A stretch of DNA of 64,000 nt from UBA3824 sp017541145. Its GTDB lineage: Bacteria; Bacteroidota; Bacteroidia; Bacteroidales; UBA3824. Both the position numbers and the translations under genes were made by a program. Shown piece by piece: positions 59,534 to 64,000 of this stretch. The number at the start of each line of letters is the position of its first letter. Within the stretch, counting starts at the first letter, position 1. Under the pieces are notes generated by a model. That model searched no databases and had not been told where the DNA came from. It saw only the letters and a program-made list of their open reading frames with translations. The stretch spans positions 1 through 64,000 of the forward strand of contig CAMVLO010000009.1 of assembly GCA_947168365.1 (NCBI GenBank), read 5' to 3'.

Positions 59534-61312
59534 ATGAAAAAAGTAACTGTTAACTATCTGGCATTGATGATTGCAACAGCTTTCGTAGCCGGAGGTTGTA
59601 ATGGCCTTAAGAAGATGGCTGATAACGCTAATTCTATTGGACGCAGTATTACTCCAAATCCATTGGAAATGCACGCCGGTAAAGTTCCTGTAAGCATTAC
59701 AGTAACATTCCCTGCTAAATACTTCGACAAGAAAGCTTATTTAGTTTGCACACCATCAGTAAAATCAGAAACAACTTCTGATGAAACAAAGATGAAGCCT
59801 GCAACACTCCAAGGTGAGAAAGTAAAAGACAACAACACAGTAATTCCTTTCAAAGCAGGTGGTTCTTACACTTATCAAGACACAATCGATTACTCTGATC
59901 CATACAGAAGATCAGACCTTATGCTTTCTTTGAAAGCTACAAAAGGTTCTGAAACTGTAGACGTAGCAGATATCAAAATCGGCGACGGTATCAACGTAAC
60001 TCCATTGTTGGTTGAAGAAGGTTTGAAAGTAGACAACGGCACAGTAGGCCAGACAGCAGATTCAAAAGGTTCTGCAAGAACTGTAGAAGCTAAAATTGCT
60101 AAACCTACAGCAAGTTACGAAACCAAAGATTTGACAATGTATTATCCTATGCAGAAAGCTGCTCTTGACAAAAAAGAACAGAAGAAAGCTGACGTAGCAA
60201 CATTCGTTTCTAACGTACAAGCTGCTGCAAACGATGCTAATACAAAGATCAAATCAATCGAAGTTGCATCTTACGCTTCTCCTGATGGTCCTACCGATAT
60301 GAACGAAAACTTGGTAGACGGTCGTGGTAAAGCAGGTGAAAAATTCGCTAAAGAAACTTTGAAGAAAGTTGAAGGTACAAGCGATATCATCACTCGTCAG
60401 ACAACTCAAGCAGAAGACTGGGAAGGTTTCAAGAAAGAAGCTGAAGCTTCTGATTTGAAAGACAAAGACCTTATCCTCCGTGTTCTTTCTATGTATTCTG
60501 ATCCTGATGTTCGTGAACGCGAAATCAAAAACATCTCTGCTGCTTACAACGGTTTGAAGACTTCTGTTCTTCCTAAACTCCGTCGTTCTGAAATCAAAGC
60601 TGTTTTGGAAACTAAAGAAAAAACAGAAGCAGAACTTATCGACTTGGCTAAAAACGACAAAGATAAACTTTCTCAAGACGAAGCTCTTTACACTTCTACC
60701 TTGGAAAATCTTGACGTAGATACAAAAATCGCTCTCTTGAACGATTACACAGCTAAATATCCTAACGATTGGAGAGGTTTCAACAACTTGGGTGTTAACT
60801 ACATCAAAAACAACGACCTCAACAACGCTAAAACAGCTTTGGAAAGCGCTAAAGCTGTAGACGCTAACCAATCAGCTATTTACAACAACTTAGGTGTTAT
60901 TGATTTGGCTAACGGTGATACAAACGCTGCTAAAGAAGATTTAAGCAAAGCTAAGAACTTAGGTTCTGACGAAGCTGGTTACAACTTGGGTGTTATCAAC
61001 ATCCGCGAAGGCGAATATGCTAAAGCAGTTGCTAACTTCGGTCAAACTCCTACTTTCAACAAATCTTTGGCTGAACTCCTCAACAAGAACACTTCTGGTG
61101 CTTCTTCTACAATCGATGCTGTTGAATCAGAAGACGGTTGGGTTGACTACTTGAAAGCTATCGTTGCTGCTAAAAACAACAACGAAGACGGTGTAATCTC
61201 TAACCTCAAGAGCGCATTCAAGAAAAACGCTGACCTTAAAGAATACGCTAAACTCGATGTAGAATTCATCCGCTACTTCGAAGAAGATTCTTTCAAAGCA
61301 ATCGTTGACTAA
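59534..61312 (+). CDS. Abundant TPR lipoprotein with an OmpA-like segment
   Basis: The 592-aa protein has a lipoprotein signal with lipobox Cys22 (FVAGGC). Residues 45-200 are a beta-rich domain. Residues 240-275 (IEVASYASPDGPTDMNENL, DGRGKAGEKFAKE) resemble the peptidoglycan-binding OmpA C-terminal pattern, where conserved Asn and Arg lie in N-x-L-x5-R spacing. Residues about 405-505 are TPR repeats (WRGFNNLGVNYIKNNDLNNA, AIYNNLGVIDLANGDTNAAK). Codon use is very biased towards AAC, GAC and TTC in the second half, so it is probably made in large amounts. It is probably an outer-membrane lipoprotein linking the wall, as inferred. Strong terminator follows. Confidence 0.75.
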   Translation: MKKVTVNYLALMIATAFVAGGCNGLKKMADNANSIGRSITPNPLEMHAGKVPVSITVTFPAKYFDKKAYLVCTPSVKSETTSDETKMKPATLQGEKVKDNNTVIPFKAGGSYTYQDTIDYSDPYRRSDLMLSLKATKGSETVDVADIKIGDGINVTPLLVEEGLKVDNGTVGQTADSKGSARTVEAKIAKPTASYETKDLTMYYPMQKAALDKKEQKKADVATFVSNVQAAANDANTKIKSIEVASYASPDGPTDMNENLVDGRGKAGEKFAKETLKKVEGTSDIITRQTTQAEDWEGFKKEAEASDLKDKDLILRVLSMYSDPDVREREIKNISAAYNGLKTSVLPKLRRSEIKAVLETKEKTEAELIDLAKNDKDKLSQDEALYTSTLENLDVDTKIALLNDYTAKYPNDWRGFNNLGVNYIKNNDLNNAKTALESAKAVDANQSAIYNNLGVIDLANGDTNAAKEDLSKAKNLGSDEAGYNLGVINIREGEYAKAVANFGQTPTFNKSLAELLNKNTSGASSTIDAVESEDGWVDYLKAIVAAKNNNEDGVISNLKSAFKKNADLKEYAKLDVEFIRYFEEDSFKAIVD

Positions 61313-61341
61313 TTAGATTTTTTTTGAAAAATCTCAATATT

Positions 61342-61375
61342 AGAGGCTGTCACAAAAATGACAGCCTCTTTTTTT
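61342..61375 (+). terminator. Terminator of the TPR lipoprotein gene
   Basis: AGAGGCTGTCA (61342-61352), a 6-nt loop and TGACAGCCTCT (61359-61369) form a perfect 11-bp stem, followed by T(6-7). It is a textbook intrinsic terminator 30 bp after the stop. Confidence 0.95.
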
Positions 61376-61391
61376 ATTTTTCTTTCTCACG

Positions 61392-61423
61392 ATTGTTTAT
61401 TTCTCAAAAATCATTTACCTTTG
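61392..61423 (+). promoter_or_regulatory. Promoter of the second Rpn-family gene
   Basis: ATTG (61392-61395), a 20-bp spacer and TACCTTTG (61416-61423) match the Bacteroidetes consensus with one mismatch. The gene starts 28 bp downstream. Confidence 0.65.
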
Positions 61424-61450
61424 CCGTTGATAATCAAAACCGATACAATT

Positions 61451-62308
61451 ATGCCAAAATATCTTGACCCGAAGGCTGATTTAACCTTCAAGAAAATATT
61501 CGGACAACACAAACACTTGGTGATGAGCCTTTTGAATGCGTTGCTACCCTTGCCCGACGGAATGGTGATTAAGTCGGTTGAATATCTTACACCCGAAAAT
61601 ATTCCGGACACTCCGGCTAAAAAATATTCCATTGTTGATGTATATTGCACTGACAATTACGGCAGAAAATTTATCGTTGAAATGCAGTCGTATTGGAACA
61701 CGGAATTTTTTGCCCGTACACTTTTTAATGCAGCAGCTGTTTACACCAAGCAATTGAAAAAAGGGATGTCGTTCAGCGACTTAAAAGATGTTTACGCTTT
61801 GAGCCTTGTAAACGACAAAAACGGGTTCAATTACGGTAACGAAGAATATATTCAGGAGTATTATCTTACTAACAAGCAACATGAGGGTGATAAACGTACT
61901 GATATTTCAATGGTGTTTATTGTGTTGCCAAACTTTAAACCACAAAACCGTGCCGTAAAAAAGATGCACGACCTTTGGCTTAAATTCTTAACAGAAATTG
62001 ATGAGAACACCATAGATGCAGACCCGGAACTTATTGAAAACGAGGATACAAGTGAAGCATTAGAAATGTTGCGTGCTTCGGCATTTACCGACGCTGAGAT
62101 GTTGGCATACGATAAATATTGGCTTGATGTCAGCACCGAAAAATCCGCTTTGGAACACGAACGTGCTGAAGGTCGTGCAGAAGGTCGTGCTGAAGGTGAA
62201 ATGTCCAAAGCCATCACAATTGCCCGCAACCTAAAAGCCGCAGGTCTTGACATCAATTTTATTGCAGAAAACACAGGTCTTACCGCCGAAGAAATTTCAA
62301 AATTGTAA
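61451..62308 (+). CDS. Rpn-family PD-(D/E)XK nuclease/transposase-like protein
   Basis: The start at 61451 gives MPKYLDPKADLTFKKIFGQH, the family N-terminus; the open frame upstream runs through the terminator of the preceding gene. The 285-aa protein has the catalytic pattern Asp in SIVDVYCTDN and Glu-x-Gln in FIVEMQS, then FARTLFNAAAVYTKQL. The C-terminus has three RAEG repeats (ERAEGRAEGRAEGE) and a helix-turn-helix-like end (NFIAENTGLTAEEISKL). It is related to the gene at 50537 but has a different C-terminal repeat. Family members are mobile or phase-variable in many genomes. Confidence 0.9.
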   Translation: MPKYLDPKADLTFKKIFGQHKHLVMSLLNALLPLPDGMVIKSVEYLTPENIPDTPAKKYSIVDVYCTDNYGRKFIVEMQSYWNTEFFARTLFNAAAVYTKQLKKGMSFSDLKDVYALSLVNDKNGFNYGNEEYIQEYYLTNKQHEGDKRTDISMVFIVLPNFKPQNRAVKKMHDLWLKFLTEIDENTIDADPELIENEDTSEALEMLRASAFTDAEMLAYDKYWLDVSTEKSALEHERAEGRAEGRAEGEMSKAITIARNLKAAGLDINFIAENTGLTAEEISKL

Positions 62309-62318
62309 AAATAACAGC

Positions 62319-62361
62319 AATAAAGAAGGAGAAGAATCAAGTAGTTTTCTCCTTCTTTATT
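62319..62361 (+). terminator. Terminator of the second Rpn-family gene
   Basis: AATAAAGAAGGAGAA (62319-62333) pairs perfectly over 15 bp with 62347-62361 around a 13-nt loop, followed by TTTAAG. It lies 11 bp after the stop codon. Confidence 0.85.
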
Positions 62362-62600
62362 TTTAAGACTATCCCCAAAACCTTAGTTACAGACGAGCCG
62401 AACGCATTCCAACCTAAATTTTGCAGTGAGGAATTTTAAATAACAAACCACTGACCGATGATAAAATATTTCCGGTTCAATCCATGTGCTGGAGAAATGA
62501 AAAAAATCATAAAATTTTCATTTTTTGGCAACTTTTTACTTACTTTTGCAGTTTAAATAGATATAACACCCAAATTATAATTTATTAATTTCAGAAAATC

Positions 62601-62717
62601 ATGAAAAAAACATTAATCATAATCTTAGCTGTTGCTATTTGTAGTTGTTTGGCGGCATGCAAAACCGGCTACAAAACAATTCCGTGCCCAAGATTTCAAC
62701 TTGGCGTAACGAAATAG
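62601..62717 (+). CDS. 38-residue lipoprotein upstream of ribF
   Basis: Direct translation gives MKKTLIIILAVAICSCLAAC, then KTGYKTIPCPRFQLGVTK. The first 20 residues are a lipoprotein signal with lipobox LAAC and Cys20 as lipid site, so the mature peptide is only 19 residues. The last Cys29 is in KTIPCPRF. A TACTTTTG promoter element is at 62541-62548. It lies 20 bp before the ribF ATG and overlaps the earlier open part of that frame, supporting the ribF start at 62738. Function unknown; a processed peptide is possible. Confidence 0.75.
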   Translation: MKKTLIIILAVAICSCLAACKTGYKTIPCPRFQLGVTK

Positions 62718-62737
62718 CTAAAAGCAATCAATTAAAA

Positions 62738-63676
62738 ATGAAAATAGTTAGAGGAATAGAAAATTTTTGTTACGATTATAATACTTGCATTACGATAGGA
62801 ACTTTTGACGGACTGCATATCGGTCACCAACAGATTCTTTCTACTCTAACAAATATCGCTAAAAACAACAATCTCAAAAGCGTGGCAATTACATTTGACC
62901 CTCATCCACGTCAAATATTAATGCCGGACAAAAAGGTAAATTTTGTTTTGACTCAACACGAAAAAATTAAAGCTTTTGAAAAAATAGGAATCGATTTCCT
63001 TATCATTCACCCGTTTAGCAAGGAATTTGCAGCTCTATCTGCACGCGAATTTCTAAAAGATATTTTGTGCGGGAAACTTAATATGAAACATCTGATAAAA
63101 GGTTTCAACAATCATTTTGGAAAAGACCGTTTATCAGATATTTCTGTTATAAAACAATACGGAAAAGAATTCGGTTTTGATGTAACTGAAGTCAACAAAA
63201 GAACATTAAACGGAATTTCTGCATCGTCAACAGTTGTAAGAGAAATGATTTTGAGCGGCGATGTGGAAAAAGCCGCAATGATTTTGAATTACAAATTTAT
63301 GTTTACCGGAATTGTTGTACACGGCAAACACCTCGGCAGCCAAATCGGTTTTCCAACGGCAAATATTTCGATAGAAGACAACAACAAAATAATTCCTAAA
63401 GCCGGAGTTTATGCGGCAACTACTACAATCAACGGCAAACAATACGATGTAATGCTAAATATCGGCAGCAATCCTACCGTAAATGCCGATAATACTAAAA
63501 CTTTTCTTGAAGCTCATATTGTAGATTTTAGCGGTGATATTTACGGCAAAGAAATTACACTGGAACTTTATAAACGTATAAGAGATGAACATAAGTTTGC
63601 CTCGATTGATGAATTGAAACAACAATTAACGAAAGACAAACTTATGCTGAAAACTATTCTCCACCAAACTGCATAA
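62738..63676 (+). CDS. ribF: Bifunctional riboflavin kinase/FAD synthetase
   Basis: RibF phosphorylates riboflavin to FMN and adenylylates it to FAD. The start at 62738 gives MKIVRGIENFCYDYNTCITI; the open frame begins at 62645 but those residues overlap the micro-lipoprotein. The 312-aa protein has an N-terminal nucleotidyltransferase (IGTFDGLHIGHQQILS, the GxxHxGH motif; ITFDPHPRQIL; STVVRE) and a C-terminal kinase domain (GKHLGSQIGFPTANIS, NIGSNPTV, LEAHIVDFSGDIYGKEITLE). Length is normal. Its stop overlaps the prfB 3' end by 23 bp on the opposite strand. Confidence 0.97.
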   Translation: MKIVRGIENFCYDYNTCITIGTFDGLHIGHQQILSTLTNIAKNNNLKSVAITFDPHPRQILMPDKKVNFVLTQHEKIKAFEKIGIDFLIIHPFSKEFAALSAREFLKDILCGKLNMKHLIKGFNNHFGKDRLSDISVIKQYGKEFGFDVTEVNKRTLNGISASSTVVREMILSGDVEKAAMILNYKFMFTGIVVHGKHLGSQIGFPTANISIEDNNKIIPKAGVYAATTTINGKQYDVMLNIGSNPTVNADNTKTFLEAHIVDFSGDIYGKEITLELYKRIRDEHKFASIDELKQQLTKDKLMLKTILHQTA

Positions 63677-64000
63677 GGTAAGATTTGAGGAAATCGTTGA
63701 TTTGACCGTCCATTACAGCTTGAACATTAGAAGTTTCGAGATTGGTTCTGAGGTCTTTTACCATCTTGTAAGGCTGCATTACGTAGCTTCTAATTTGGCT
63801 TCCCCATTCTATTTTTTTCTTTTTACCTTCTATTTCGGCTTGTTTCTCACGTTTTTTGTTCATCTCGATTTCGTACAAATGAGATTTCAAAATACGGAGA
63901 GCATTTTCACGGTTTTGCCCCTGAGAACGGCTTTCTGTGTTTTCTACAACAATTCCCGACGGAATATGTCGAACTCGCACACCGGTTTCCACTTTGTTGA
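63654..64000 (-). CDS. prfB: Peptide chain release factor 2, C-terminal part
   Basis: RF2 ends translation at UGA and UAA. Only the last 115 codons lie in the window; the gene runs on past 64000. The visible part begins in the frame NKVETGVRVRHIPSGIVV, just after the GGQ motif that hydrolyses peptidyl-tRNA, and shows ESRSQGQNRENALRILKSHL, then LYEIEMNKKREKQAEIEGKK and the C-terminal KSYLMQFGGE. These match RF2 more than RF1. The programmed frameshift site, if any, is outside the window. Its 3' end overlaps ribF by 23 bp. Confidence 0.93.
   Translation of the reverse strand, partial: NKVETGVRVRHIPSGIVVENTESRSQGQNRENALRILKSHLYEIEMNKKREKQAEIEGKKKKIEWGSQIRSYVMQPYKMVKDLRTNLETSNVQAVMDGQINDFLKSYLMQFGGE

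Noticed and set aside
63654..64000. Programmed frameshift in prfB
   Set aside because: The site near codon 25 lies outside the window, so it cannot be judged.

Overview
The window is a chromosomal segment of a Gram-negative, AT-rich member of the Bacteroidetes, most likely the order Bacteroidales. The evidence is the fused str-S10-spc-alpha ribosomal cluster without tuf, Bacteroidetes-type promoters (TTTG or ATTG, about 17-21 bp, then TAnnTTTG) where a promoter can be read, A-rich rather than Shine-Dalgarno-like start regions, many lipoproteins, DUF6261 and DUF6057 proteins that I associate with this phylum, a FeoA-FeoB fusion, and Rpn/PD-(D/E)XK 'transposase-like' genes. No rRNA, tRNA, CRISPR array, phage or intact insertion sequence was recognised.

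Layout. (1) 1-1300: gene-poor start with a 71-bp direct repeat, a 22-bp tandem repeat, a hairpin and one small gene. (2) 1400-19197, minus strand: 33 genes from rpsL to rplQ, covering the ribosomal proteins of the str, S10, spc and alpha operons plus fusA, secY, infA and rpoA. map, common between secY and infA, is absent; its place holds two weak hairpins and a good promoter, so infA-rplQ may be a separate unit. (3) 19766-26912: a secreted hypothetical, a DUF6261 gene, an array of four terminator-like hairpins, a PD40 lipoprotein with a CXXCH motif, and a divergent DUF6057 membrane protein. (4) 26913-45406, minus strand: the division and cell-wall (dcw) cluster mraZ-rsmH-ftsL-ftsI-murE-mraY-murD-ftsW-murG-(lipoprotein)-murC-ftsQ-ftsA-ftsZ, followed by a SiaB-like protein with two kinase-like domains and SiaC. 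A MraZ-type operator of three decamers overlaps the mraZ promoter. (5) 45768-53225: an esterase/5'-nucleotidase fusion, metH, an Rpn-family gene with an 11-heptad coiled coil, and a PurF homologue lacking the N-terminal Cys. (6) 53519-64000: a small membrane protein, a FeoB-associated Cys-rich micro-protein, feoAB, rmuC, an MBL hydrolase, a two-TM protein, a strongly expressed TPR lipoprotein, a second Rpn-family gene, a 38-residue lipoprotein, ribF, and the 3' end of prfB.

How the parts work together. The first cluster makes ribosomes, the core RNA polymerase alpha subunit and the Sec channel. The dcw cluster makes lipid-linked peptidoglycan precursor (MurC, D, E, G, MraY) and the septal machine (FtsZ, A, Q, L, I, W), probably under MraZ feedback. 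SiaB/SiaC are partner-switching signalling proteins, so their position directly after ftsZ is the most suggestive unexplained linkage. Three genes too short for routine gene calling were recovered by direct translation: rpmJ (4589-4705), the FeoB-associated protein (53999-54127) and the micro-lipoprotein (62601-62717).
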